A DNA stretch of 63,848 nt from positions 1 to 63,848 of the forward strand of contig JAUNBC010000009.1 in assembly GCA_030527285.1 (NCBI GenBank), given 5' to 3'. Below, one piece after another: positions 1 through 8,091 of this stretch (position 1 is its first letter; every line of letters begins with the position of its first letter). Under the pieces are notes generated by a model that was not told where the DNA came from, ran no database searches, and worked only from the letters and a program-made list of their open reading frames with translations. The position numbers and the translations under genes are program-made. Source of the DNA: Bacillota bacterium. GTDB lineage: Bacteria; Bacillota; Dehalobacteriia; UBA4068.

Positions 1-699
1 GTCAAGCATATCGTCGTCGAAGATATCGTCAAAGCGGTCGTCGCCGTAAATATCGTCCAGATCGTCGAGCATATCGTCGAGCACCGGCAGCGGTATATTA
101 TTGGCGGTAGCATAGGCGATTATATCGGAGATGCGCATCGTGGTCAATTCGTCAATGCTGAGGGTGGGGTCGCCGTTCAACAGGCGGCGTATCAGCTCCA
201 TTTTACCGGCGGATACCTGATAGCCAGCCGCTAATTCCTGAAGCTTATCATTGCCGGTGAATTGCTGCGCATACAGCTGTACCTGCATCTGACGCTGTTC
301 CACATAGTCGGCGATCGAGGTATTGACCTTATCCAGTACATGTTCGGAGCTGTTGGTATCGCGAACGGTGATCAGAATATCGTTTTGCAGCCCGGGGGCG
401 ATATAGCCCTTGAAGATCATCCGGTCGACCAGATCTTCGATCACTTCGTCCAGATCGCGGTCGCGGGGCGTATAGCCGGCCAGCAGCTCTTCGCCGTCGG
501 CATTGAGAGCGTTGATGCTGACCACGCGGTCGATGCGGTTGGTTTCCAGCTCGATGCTGGGGTTGATGTCCAGCGAGATCACGTTGCAGGGGGTGAGCAG
601 CAGATAGGCCACCGAGCTGAAGAATATCAGCAGCGCAAGCAGCGCAAAGAGCAGCGATCTGCCGATGGGCTTGCTGGTGAAGGGATGCGAGTTACTCAT
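1..699 (-). CDS. RsgI-like membrane anti-sigma-type protein (partial, C-terminus outside window)
   Basis: The start is ATG at 699, behind a GGAGG Shine-Dalgarno; 233 codons are open to the window edge. Residues 1-14 are a short cytoplasmic tail and about 15-36 one membrane helix. Directly outside comes DINPSIE (about 44-50) inside a stretch typical of RsgI-family anti-sigma factors, where autoproteolysis occurs at the Asn-Pro bond. The visible end is very rich in Asp. RsgI proteins normally carry an N-terminal cytoplasmic domain that binds SigI; this one is too short to have it, and no sigma gene lies next to it. It may sense an extracellular signal, or be a reduced paralogue that has lost sigma binding. 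Family assignment is from motif recognition; function is inferred. Confidence 0.7.
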   Translation of the reverse strand, partial: MSNSHPFTSKPIGRSLLFALLALLIFFSSVAYLLLTPCNVISLDINPSIELETNRIDRVVSINALNADGEELLAGYTPRDRDLDEVIEDLVDRMIFKGYIAPGLQNDILITVRDTNSSEHVLDKVNTSIADYVEQRQMQVQLYAQQFTGNDKLQELAAGYQVSAGKMELIRRLLNGDPTLSIDELTTMRISDIIAYATANNIPLPVLDDMLDDLDDIYGDDRFDDIFDDDMLD

Positions 700-787
700 G
701 GTTATATCCTCCGTTTTTTGATTTGTGTTTTGTTTTACGTCTGTATAACGCAGCGGCGGCTTATTTTATTGCATGCCCGGCAAAAAA

Positions 788-820
788 AATTTTACGGCCC
801 GCGTAGCAGGCCGTAAAATT
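788..820 (-). terminator. Rho-independent terminator, minus strand
   Basis: A perfect 12-bp stem (788-799 with 809-820) has a 9-nt loop. Read on the minus strand it is followed by a T-run (complement of the A-run at 782-789). It ends transcription coming from the YheO-like regulator and the tiny ORF downstream of it. Confidence 0.85.
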
Positions 821-824
821 GCGT

Positions 825-893
825 TTATAAGATAATGGAAGCTTCGCGGGGCAACGGATAGCCCATTTCCGTCTCCTTGTTCAGGGCGCTCAT
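825..893 (-). CDS. Possible tiny ORF (22 or 13 codons)
   Basis: On the minus strand an ATG at 893 opens 22 codons. An internal ATG at 866 gives 13 codons and is the one preceded by a good AAGGAG at ideal spacing. It lies between the YheO-like regulator and its terminator, so it would be co-transcribed. The peptide is polar, with a PLPREASIIL end. I do not recognise it. A chance ORF is quite possible. Confidence 0.25.
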   Translation of the reverse strand: MSALNKETEMGYPLPREASIIL

Positions 894-962
894 GTAACGG
901 CGCGATAATAAAATACCTTATTGATAGCTACCTGGCTCCGCGTTTTTGCGGCGCTATAGCGA

Positions 963-1598
963 TTATTTGGGCAAATAGCGGTATATGGTCGGCTCGGATA
1001 CGCCCATCGCTTCCGCGACCCGCGCCACCGAGCCCTTGAGATTGAAAACGCCGTTTTGATGCAGCTTGGCGATCAGCTGCTGCTTTTCCTGCGCGGTCAG
1101 GCGGTTGAGCGGCACTTTGGCGTCCATTGAGGTCAATATTTCGCGGATGTTGTTTTGTATCACGGCAGCGGCGGAGGTCAAAAAGACGCTGCTGTCCTCG
1201 CCGGCGCCGGCGGCGGGCGGCGCGTCGAGCGCCGCTAACTCGCGCATACGCTCGGCCATTTCCGCGTAGGCGGAAATATCGGCGTTGACGCAGATCATGC
1301 CCAGCAGCGTATTGTCATCGTCGCGGATGAAATAGCTGCAAGTACGCAGCGTGCGGCCATCGGCGGCGATAGTGGCATAATTGGGTCTGATCAGCGTGTC
1401 GCTTTTATCGCCCAGCATCTGTTGGGCGAATGCGGATAAGGGCGCGTCTATATCGCGGCCGCTGACATGGCGGTTGTGGATAAAGACGATGCTCGGCTTT
1501 TTGCCGCTCATATCATGAAGCACCAGCTCGGTGTTTTTATCCACCGTCATGCTCCAGAACTCCAGCAGCTTCAGGTAAGGCTCTAAGCTTTTATGCAT
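963..1598 (-). CDS. YheO/DauR-type PAS-HTH transcriptional regulator
   Basis: About the first 115 residues match the YheO-like PAS domain, with the typical stretch ending in LLGMICVNADIS. The last 60 residues form a helix-turn-helix of the DauR/HTH_22 type, including GVSEPTIYRYL. Regulators of this family control amino-acid or small-metabolite genes through the PAS-like sensor. I chose ATG 1598 because GGAG lies 6 nt before it; an in-frame ATG at 1610 has no Shine-Dalgarno. The gene is divergent from the RACo-like gene at 1887 and may regulate it. The ligand is unknown. Confidence 0.85.
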   Translation of the reverse strand: MHKSLEPYLKLLEFWSMTVDKNTELVLHDMSGKKPSIVFIHNRHVSGRDIDAPLSAFAQQMLGDKSDTLIRPNYATIAADGRTLRTCSYFIRDDDNTLLGMICVNADISAYAEMAERMRELAALDAPPAAGAGEDSSVFLTSAAAVIQNNIREILTSMDAKVPLNRLTAQEKQQLIAKLHQNGVFNLKGSVARVAEAMGVSEPTIYRYLPK

Positions 1599-1886
1599 TT
1601 GCGGCTCCATATCATTATTGCCGCGGCCTTGTTGCCAAAGACCGGCGCGGTATGCTTATCCGCCGGCCGGTAGCCGCCTGCATGATCATTTTAGCAGACA
1701 TACGGCAGGCTGACAAGAGAGAAAAAATAAATTATTCTCTGGATGAAAAAAATATTACGACGCGCAGGAATACTATCAGCGTTAAACGGGCAGGAGTTAG
1801 CGGCATATTTGTATAATTAGCAACTGATAGCCGCTATCCAAGGCGGCGAGCAGCAAGGCGGAGCATAACGGAGGTCGTTTGCGATC

Positions 1887-3527
1887 ATGCGCATAACCGT
1901 GTTACCGAACGGAGCATCTATTGAGGCCGCGCCCGAAAGCCTGCTTTTGCCGGCGCTGCGTCAGGCCGGGCTGGGCATAGCCGCCGATTGCGGCGGCGCG
2001 GGCAGCTGCGGCAGCTGCCGCGTCCGCGTCATATCCGGGCGGGCAGCGCCGCCGCAGCCGGAGGAGTTGGCCATACTCAGCGCCGAAGAGCTGGCCGCGG
2101 GCTGGCGGCTGGCCTGCCGGCTCAGCGTCACGGATGACCTGTGCGTCAGCCTGCCCGTAGCTGCCGCCGCCGATGAGCGCAAGACGCGGCTTTTGCCTTT
2201 ACCGGCTGATTTTCAGGCTGAATCGAGCGGCGAACAGCAATACGGGCTGGCCTTTGATATCGGCACTACCACGGTGGCGGCGCTGCTTTGGGATCTGCGC
2301 GAGGCGGCTCTGCTCGGTAGCGAGGCGCGCACCAATCCGCAGGCCGCCTATGGCGCGGACGTGATAACGCGCATTAATTTCAGCGAGCGGCAGCCCGATA
2401 ATCTGCGCCTACTGCATCAGGCGATCATCGACTGTCTGAATGAGATGAGCGCCGAGCTGTGCGCGCGCCAGCATCTGAGCCGGGAGCTGCTCACACGGGC
2501 TACCGTGGTCGGCAATACCACGATGAGCCATTTATTCCTCGGCCTGTCGCCGTCGACGTTGGCGCGCATACCGTTTGCGCCGTTGTTCAGCGGCGCGGTC
2601 GAAATGAGCGCCGCCGATAGCGGCTTGCAGATCGCCGCCGGCGGGCGGGTGCATCTGCTGCCGAATATTGCCGGCCACGTCGGCTCCGATCTGACCGGCG
2701 GCATCCTCGCCTCGCGGCTGCTGGATATGTCGGGGGTGCATCTGCTGCTCGATCTCGGTACCAACGGCGAGATCATCCTCAACGCTAACGGCCGCGTCTG
2801 GGCCTGTTCCACCGCCGCCGGTCCGGCCTTTGAGGGCGCGTGCATCTATCACGGTATGCGCGCCGCCGCCGGCGCTATCGAGAAGGCGAGCATCGACGAA
2901 CAGGGCGAGCTGCATATCGCCGTCATCGGCGGCGCGCCGCCGCGCGGCATTTGCGGCTCCGGCCTGATCGACGCGGCGGCGGCTTTGCTGGAGGCGGGCG
3001 TGATCGACGCCTCGGGGCGGCTGCTGACGGCGGACAAGGCGGGCGCGCTGCCGCCGTCCCTGGCGCGGCGTTTGCTGCGCGATCACGGCGTAGACGCGTT
3101 CATACTGGCCGGGGATGAAGGCGGGCGGCCGGTGATGCTCGACCAGAAGGATATCCGTCAAATACAGCTGGCCAAGGCCGCGATCGCCGCCGGTATCCGG
3201 CTGTTGCTGCATCAGGCGGGCATGGATATACGGCATATCGACAGCCTGCTGCTGGCCGGCGCTTTTGGCAGCTATATCGACGTTGCCAGCGCGCAGCGCA
3301 TCGGCCTGCTGCCGCCGCTGTCCAAAGGCGCGGTCGTGCCGCTGGGCAACGCCGCCGGCGTCGGCGCGTCGATGGCGCTGCTGTCGGCGGCGGAGCGCGA
3401 GCGCATTTACCGCCGCCTGCCGGAGATCGCGCATGTGGAGCTGGCGGAGCTGCCGGAATTCCAGCGCGTGTACGTCGGCGAAATGAACTTTCCCGACAAG
3501 CTTGATCGCGGACAAGCAAAACCGTGA
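1887..3527 (+). CDS. ASKHA/DUF4445 protein, RACo-like reductive activator of corrinoid proteins
   Basis: The N-terminal ~90 residues are a plant-type [2Fe-2S] domain with the cysteine pattern C-x5-C-x2-C plus a distal Cys (DCGGAGSCGSC). Then comes a middle domain and a large ASKHA-fold ATPase domain (about 115-530) with AFDIGTTTVAAL and DLGTNGEI phosphate loops. RACo proteins use ATP to drive reductive reactivation of Co(II) corrinoid methyltransferases, for example in acetogenesis or methylamine and O-demethylation systems. No corrinoid protein or methyltransferase gene lies in this window, so the partner is elsewhere. The start has GGAGGT 11 nt upstream. The TGA stop lies inside the stem of the following terminator. 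Confidence 0.85.
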   Translation: MRITVLPNGASIEAAPESLLLPALRQAGLGIAADCGGAGSCGSCRVRVISGRAAPPQPEELAILSAEELAAGWRLACRLSVTDDLCVSLPVAAAADERKTRLLPLPADFQAESSGEQQYGLAFDIGTTTVAALLWDLREAALLGSEARTNPQAAYGADVITRINFSERQPDNLRLLHQAIIDCLNEMSAELCARQHLSRELLTRATVVGNTTMSHLFLGLSPSTLARIPFAPLFSGAVEMSAADSGLQIAAGGRVHLLPNIAGHVGSDLTGGILASRLLDMSGVHLLLDLGTNGEIILNANGRVWACSTAAGPAFEGACIYHGMRAAAGAIEKASIDEQGELHIAVIGGAPPRGICGSGLIDAAAALLEAGVIDASGRLLTADKAGALPPSLARRLLRDHGVDAFILAGDEGGRPVMLDQKDIRQIQLAKAAIAAGIRLLLHQAGMDIRHIDSLLLAGAFGSYIDVASAQRIGLLPPLSKGAVVPLGNAAGVGASMALLSAAERERIYRRLPEIAHVELAELPEFQRVYVGEMNFPDKLDRGQAKP

Positions 3528-3547
3528 GCTATGGCTCACGGTTTTTT
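3518..3547. terminator. Bidirectional Rho-independent terminator
   Basis: A 10-bp perfect stem (3520-3529 with 3534-3543) with a TATG loop is flanked by an A-run on one side and a T-run on the other. It therefore works for the RACo-like gene (+) and the convergent flavodoxin/ferredoxin gene (-). Confidence 0.85.
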
Positions 3548-3573
3548 GCTGCGTATGCGCGGGACGGCGCGCT

Positions 3574-4392
3574 TCATTCGCCGTCGCGGGGCGCGGGCTG
3601 CTGCAACGGCGAGCTGTGCGCCGGAGCTGCCGCCGGCGTGGGCGGGGCAAAGTCGGGATGCAGATAGCGGCCGCGCTTGGCCGTGCCTTTGCCGTATTGG
3701 ATGGCCTGCTTGGGGCAGCGATTGATACAGCCCAGACATAGCTCGCAGCTCTCGGATTTCCAGCGCGGGCGCTGCTGCTGCAGCTCGATGGCGCTGACCG
3801 GACAGACCTTGACGCATAGGCCGCAGCCGTCGCATTTTTCATCGGCGGCGAATTTATCGGTCTTGCGGCCCCTGACGTAGAAGGGATAGAGCAGGCGCGT
3901 TTGCAGCAGCGCCAGCGGTCCGGGCGTTTCCTCCTTCTCCGGTATATAGCGGTGGCGGATCAGGCGGCTGATCTCCGTCAGCTTTTGATCGGCCTGTAGC
4001 AGTTTTTGCTTATTGTCGTCGGGATGGCGTACGTCGTACATGACGATATAGTTATCGGGCATCACCAGCTCCCGATAATAGTCCAGCGGCAAATACCGCC
4101 GCACCAGCGAGGCCGCGTTGCAGGCGGAGCCGCCGCAGGTCAGCACCAGCCACGTATAGGGGCGCGGCTGATTTTCGATTTGCAGCTGCTCGAGAAAATA
4201 CCCGGCGATGCGCGGTATGCCCCAAAAATACACCGGCATTACCAGCCCCAGCGTTTCCTGCTCATCCAGCTTGTACTGAAAACGCCGCTCGCGTACCGCC
4301 TCGGCTATCGATTTGAGACGGTCGCCGTTGCGCGCAGCGATAAAATTGGCCGCGTGCAGCGAATTTCCGGTACCAGAGAACCAAAATATCAT
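3574..4392 (-). CDS. EFR1-type flavodoxin/ferredoxin fusion protein
   Basis: The N-terminus has a flavodoxin FMN loop (FSGTGNS at residues 4-10). The C-terminal third has two [4Fe-4S] motifs, CDGCGLCVKVCP and CELCLGCINRCP. The fusion fits the EFR1-family ferrodoxins common in anaerobic Bacillota, which shuttle low-potential electrons in the cytosol. The start is placed at ATG 4392 (GAGGT at good spacing, MIFWFSGTG); an upstream in-frame ATG at 4527 would add 45 residues of poor quality. A Pro/Ala-rich tail of about 35 residues follows the clusters. The redox partner is unknown. Confidence 0.85.
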   Translation of the reverse strand: MIFWFSGTGNSLHAANFIAARNGDRLKSIAEAVRERRFQYKLDEQETLGLVMPVYFWGIPRIAGYFLEQLQIENQPRPYTWLVLTCGGSACNAASLVRRYLPLDYYRELVMPDNYIVMYDVRHPDDNKQKLLQADQKLTEISRLIRHRYIPEKEETPGPLALLQTRLLYPFYVRGRKTDKFAADEKCDGCGLCVKVCPVSAIELQQQRPRWKSESCELCLGCINRCPKQAIQYGKGTAKRGRYLHPDFAPPTPAAAPAHSSPLQQPAPRDGE

Positions 4393-4513
4393 CGTTTGCA
4401 CCTCTTTTTCCTGACGAATTTGTAATAGCCGCTTGCTTTTATTATCGTTTAGGTATATATTACTAAATGATTTATGCTTTGAAAAGCAAATTCTGTAAAA
4501 AGCTGGTCGCCAG

Positions 4514-5422
4514 ATGAAAAACAACACTAATCTCGCCTATGTTTGCCTGCTGCTGACCTTTTTTCTTTGGGGCAGCGTCTATGTGGCGAGCAAATTGATG
4601 ATGGATAGCGTGCCGATATTCGTTATCGCCTGCATCCGGCCGGTCATTGCCGTGTTGATGCTGGGTTTCATTTCGCGCAGGCATCTGCGCGTCGCCATCG
4701 ACCGCGCCGACCTTAAATACCTGTTCATCATCGGCTTTCTCGGCTATTACGCCACGCCGCTGCTCAACTTCGTCGGTATCAAGCTGTCCGGCGCGGCCAT
4801 GGCCTCGCTGATCAATTCGCTCAACCCGGTAATGATCACGATCGTGGCGATGCTGATACTGCGCGAGAAGATGACGCGGCTCAAGCTGCTCTGTCTAATC
4901 TTGGCGCTGGGCGGCGCGCTGATCGTCAGCTCCGGCGCGGGCAGCCGCGGCGCGGCCGTCGGCATCCTGTTCGTGCTCGCCTCCGTCATTTCATGGAGCT
5001 TTGCCTCCACCTTCCTGCGCAAGCTCACGCCCAAATACGGGGCGATGATCATTACCCTCTACGGTATGCTGATCAGCCTGATCTTCCATATCCCCTCGGC
5101 GGCTATCACCATCATCAGCGCCGGCGGCATACAGATATCGCCGCTCAACTGGGCGCTGCTGATCTATCTCGGCCTGTTCGGTACGGCGGCGGCGCATACG
5201 CTGTGGTCCAAGAGCCTGTCGCTGCTGCCGGCCAGCACCTGCTCGCTGTTCTATCCGCTGCAGGCGGTATTCGCGGTGATACTCGGCTTTTTCCTGCTCG
5301 ACGAGCATATCGGGCTCAGCTTCGCCTTCGGCGCGCTGCTGATCGTCGCCGATATCGTGCTCAATTTTGTCGATATGCGGCGGCAGCAGCGGGCGAACCT
5401 GACTCTCCATGCTCCTCATTGA
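4514..5422 (+). CDS. EamA-family (DMT) transporter
   Basis: This is a 302-residue, highly hydrophobic protein with about ten membrane helices in two EamA repeats (roughly 10-140 and 150-290). Members export or import metabolites such as amino acids, nucleosides or drugs; the substrate cannot be read from sequence. The Shine-Dalgarno is weak. The gene is divergent from the flavodoxin/ferredoxin gene, with start regions about 120 bp apart, so they may share control sequences. Confidence 0.85.
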   Translation: MKNNTNLAYVCLLLTFFLWGSVYVASKLMMDSVPIFVIACIRPVIAVLMLGFISRRHLRVAIDRADLKYLFIIGFLGYYATPLLNFVGIKLSGAAMASLINSLNPVMITIVAMLILREKMTRLKLLCLILALGGALIVSSGAGSRGAAVGILFVLASVISWSFASTFLRKLTPKYGAMIITLYGMLISLIFHIPSAAITIISAGGIQISPLNWALLIYLGLFGTAAAHTLWSKSLSLLPASTCSLFYPLQAVFAVILGFFLLDEHIGLSFAFGALLIVADIVLNFVDMRRQQRANLTLHAPH

Positions 5423-5474
5423 TTATACCATCAGCCCCCCAGGCGCAGCGCCCAAGGGGGCTTTACTCTATCTT

Positions 5475-5606
5475 GCGGCGCGAACGGCGGGAGCGGCAAG
5501 CAAAACGGGCGCGGGAAACGGAGCTGTAAACTGCGAAGCGGCGGGCAGAATAAACTGCCCGCCGTTGTGCGTATTCGGGAGCTGTCAAAGCTAATCAGTT
5601 CGATAA
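5475..5606 (+). repeat. Dispersed repeat family 1, copy A
   Basis: This stretch is alignable by eye over about 130 bp with 56047-56180 in the same orientation. It contains a perfect 10-bp hairpin (5539-5548 with 5555-5564, loop AATAAA). The other copy preserves the hairpin by compensatory changes. Both copies also read, in one frame, a similar peptide containing KTGAGNG. Confidence 0.65.
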
Positions 5607-5623
5607 ACGCTGAACGAAATATA

Positions 5624-5652
5624 TTGCCCTGCGCGGGTCGATATGATATTAT
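5624..5652 (+). promoter_or_regulatory. Sigma-A-type promoter of radical SAM gene
   Basis: TTGCCC at 5624-5629 and TATTAT at 5647-5652 are separated by 17 bp, about 70 bp ahead of the radical SAM start. Confidence 0.55.
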
Positions 5653-5721
5653 TCTAAATGCAGGATAACAAAGCGGAAAGTCCGTTGACCAATACTATTG
5701 ATCGGAGGTTGAAATTACAAA

Positions 5722-6732
5722 ATGAACAAGGATATCATCAGAATATTCGAGCGGGCTTATGCCGGTCAAAGCATTACAAAAAAGGAATGTATCCAGCTTC
5801 TTGCTCTTGATGAGTCGTCAAAAGAGGCGGCGGTGATGAGAGGGCTGGCCTCAGCCATCGTCCGGGAAAGAACAGATAATACCGGGGTCATATTTGCGCA
5901 GATCGGCCTGCAATGCTATCCCTGCAAAGGTAATTGCAGCTTTTGTTCCTTCGCCGAAAACTACACGCAGATGCCTGAAATAAAAATGGACGACGCCGCT
6001 ATCGCCTCCGCTACCAAGGCTTTTACCGGCTCTGATGAGCTGTTTGGCCTGTGGCTTATGTCGATGGCGGATTATGACCTTGAGGAATATCTGCAAATGG
6101 TGCAGGTGGTCAGGCGGAATAAGACCGGCTCCGCCAATCTCTACACAAATATAGGGGATACCTCATACGAGGCATTCTTGGAAATCAAGGCGGCGGGGCT
6201 AAACGGCGTATACCACTGCTGGCGTTTGGGCGAGGGCAGGGATACCCGGTTTTCCTCCGAACAGCGCCAGCAGACGATGATAAACGCAAAGAAGGCGGGC
6301 TTGGATATTCTTGACGCGCTTGAACCCATTGGCATTGAACACACGCCTGAAGAAATGGCGGAGCATATATTCTTCAGCATAGAGATGGAGACGATTCAAT
6401 ATGGGGCGATGAAGCGCATTTCCGTACCGGGGACGCCGTTTGCAAGCACGCCTGAAGTTTCAAATTATACTCTTTCTAAATATACCGCCGCCGTTGTCCT
6501 CGCCATGGCGGGCATGAAAAAGCTGCCCTGGATCGGTATTCATGAGCCAAGCCTGCAAGGCTATATGTCCGGAGCCAATCTCATAACGGCAGAGACCGGC
6601 GTAAACCCCAGAGATACTGTTGCCGACACGCTCAAAAACAGAGGTATGGATATCGCTGATTGCCGCCGGATGCTCAAAGAAGCCGGCTATCAATACGGCG
6701 CGCGCGGCGATGGAAGCAGATTCGCGCTATAA
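5722..6732 (+). CDS. BioB-like radical SAM protein
   Basis: This is a 336-residue radical SAM enzyme with the CxxxCxxC [4Fe-4S]-SAM motif (CKGNCSFC, about residues 73-80) in a BioB/HydE-like context. The rest is consistent with a TIM barrel; the substrate is not evident. It is not a normal BioB, since the adjoining motifs differ. Base composition is clearly lower in G+C than the flanking genes, with more AAA, ATT and TTT codons, so recent transfer is plausible. GGAGGT precedes the ATG. It appears to be a single-gene unit. Confidence 0.8.
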   Translation: MNKDIIRIFERAYAGQSITKKECIQLLALDESSKEAAVMRGLASAIVRERTDNTGVIFAQIGLQCYPCKGNCSFCSFAENYTQMPEIKMDDAAIASATKAFTGSDELFGLWLMSMADYDLEEYLQMVQVVRRNKTGSANLYTNIGDTSYEAFLEIKAAGLNGVYHCWRLGEGRDTRFSSEQRQQTMINAKKAGLDILDALEPIGIEHTPEEMAEHIFFSIEMETIQYGAMKRISVPGTPFASTPEVSNYTLSKYTAAVVLAMAGMKKLPWIGIHEPSLQGYMSGANLITAETGVNPRDTVADTLKNRGMDIADCRRMLKEAGYQYGARGDGSRFAL

Positions 6733-6881
6733 GAGAAAGGCTCTCGCAATTTTTATAAATGCACGTTTGCCGCTTGCGGCGTAAAGATCATACCGGATTT
6801 GCCCATAAAGAACAACGCGCCATTCCCCGACCGTTCCGCCTATCCAGACCGGCAAGGGGATGGCAGTTTTTTTGCGCCGTT

Positions 6882-7760
6882 TCAGCGGGCGCCGTTAAGC
6901 ACGAATTCGCGGAAGCGCAGCGCCGAGGGCGGCAGATAGTGCCCCTTCGGCCATAGCAGGCTGATCTGCCGGCGCAGGGAATTATCCCTGACCTTCAGTA
7001 CCTTGACCTTGTAGCTGTCCAGCGAGGGGATAAGCGGCGTGATCGCGATACCCATATTCGAGCTGACGAAGGCGGCCATGGCGTTGCATTCCGCCACCTC
7101 AAAGGCGATGTTAGGCTTGACGTTGATCTCGGCGAAGATGCTGTCCATATGCGAGCGCATACTGCTGTGCCGGTTGATGGCGATCAGCGGCTCGTCTTTG
7201 ATCTGCTCCAGAGTTACCTCCTGCGCATCGGCGAAGCGATGATTATGCGGCACGATCACGAACAGCTCCTGCTCGAAGATCGGCACGGCCTCGATATTGT
7301 CATGCTGCGGATCGACGGCAAAAACCAGGTCGAGACTGTTATCCAGCAGCTTTTCGATCAGCATATCATTCATGCCTTGAAAAAAGCTGAAGGTGATGCT
7401 GGAATTATCGGTGTCGAGAAAGAATTCCTCCAGTATCGTGGGGATAAAGCTGAAGCCGACGCTGTAAATATAACCGAGATTGACCTTGCCCAGCGCCGGG
7501 TCGAGCATATTGAACAGCTTGTTCTGCCCTTTCTCGATCTCTTGCAGGGCGGTCTTGATATGCGGCAAAAAGGCCTCGCCATAGGGGGTGAGCCGCGTTT
7601 GTTTGCCATGACGCTCGAACAGCGGCACGCCCAATTCCTTTTCCAGCTCGGCTATCGCATAGCTGAGGCTGGGCTGGGAAATGAATAGCTGATTGGCGGC
7701 GCGGGTATAATGCAATACCTCCGCCATGACGGTAAAATATTTGAGCTGTTGCAGGGTCAT
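6882..7760 (-). CDS. LysR-family transcriptional regulator
   Basis: The 292-residue protein begins with a classic LysR winged helix-turn-helix (FTVMAEVLHYTRAANQLF, then SQPSLSYAIAELEKELGVPLFERH), followed by a two-lobe LysR substrate domain. GGAGGT precedes the ATG. It is divergent from the catabolic cluster starting at 8092, across about 330 bp of AT-rich, palindrome-bearing DNA. Together these suggest it activates that cluster in response to the substrate or an intermediate, as is usual for divergent LysR regulators. The co-inducer is unknown. Confidence 0.9.
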   Translation of the reverse strand: MTLQQLKYFTVMAEVLHYTRAANQLFISQPSLSYAIAELEKELGVPLFERHGKQTRLTPYGEAFLPHIKTALQEIEKGQNKLFNMLDPALGKVNLGYIYSVGFSFIPTILEEFFLDTDNSSITFSFFQGMNDMLIEKLLDNSLDLVFAVDPQHDNIEAVPIFEQELFVIVPHNHRFADAQEVTLEQIKDEPLIAINRHSSMRSHMDSIFAEINVKPNIAFEVAECNAMAAFVSSNMGIAITPLIPSLDSYKVKVLKVRDNSLRRQISLLWPKGHYLPPSALRFREFVLNGAR

Positions 7761-8091
7761 GGTTACACCTCCGTGCGCAGTATCATATAATGATTCTATT
7801 TATCGGCGAATACTTCGATATAAAAATATTATATAAAAGCATTATAGCACAGTTTAGGCAGTTTGTCACATGACGCCAGTTATAGGGCGTTTCTTAAACG
7901 CCGTATATAGATTTTATATCGTTTATATAGACAATATCTATCATAGAAATTTGCTATGGAAACGATATAATAAATGTATTGGACTTTTACCCTGCCCTTG
8001 ACTCATAATGTAATTATGATAATAGCACCTTATCGCCGTGGTGATAAGGTGAAGAGATAATATAACAAAATATAGCGTGGAGGGTTGGCGT
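7761..8091. promoter_or_regulatory. Divergent regulatory region between LysR gene and catabolic cluster
   Basis: This AT-rich region contains an inverted repeat GGCGTTT-CTT-AAACGCC (7886-7902), several ATA-rich dyads of LysR-box character, a TATAAT at about 7965, and a 9-bp inverted repeat CACCTTATC / GATAAGGTG (8026-8034 with 8043-8051) 40 bp ahead of the first enzyme gene. The last could be an operator or a leader hairpin. No ORF is supported here. Confidence 0.5.

Larger units (their letters stand above)
5423..5721. other. Intergenic segment with repeat copy and promoter
   Basis: About 300 bp without a protein gene. It holds an imperfect GC hairpin just after the eamA stop, copy A of dispersed repeat family 1 (5475-5606), and a good promoter for the radical SAM gene. 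Confidence 0.6.

Noticed and set aside
1-90. Short tandem-like GTCGTCGA/ATATCGTC repeats at the window start, possibly CRISPR-like
   Set aside because: They are codons for an Asp-rich protein tail (GAC/GAT), in frame with the RsgI-like gene, with no spacer structure.
2532-3842. Long minus-strand frame opposite the RACo-like gene
   Set aside because: It overlaps a gene with full family motifs, is rich in Arg/Ala/Gln, and has no Shine-Dalgarno or recognisable domain; it is a high-GC shadow.
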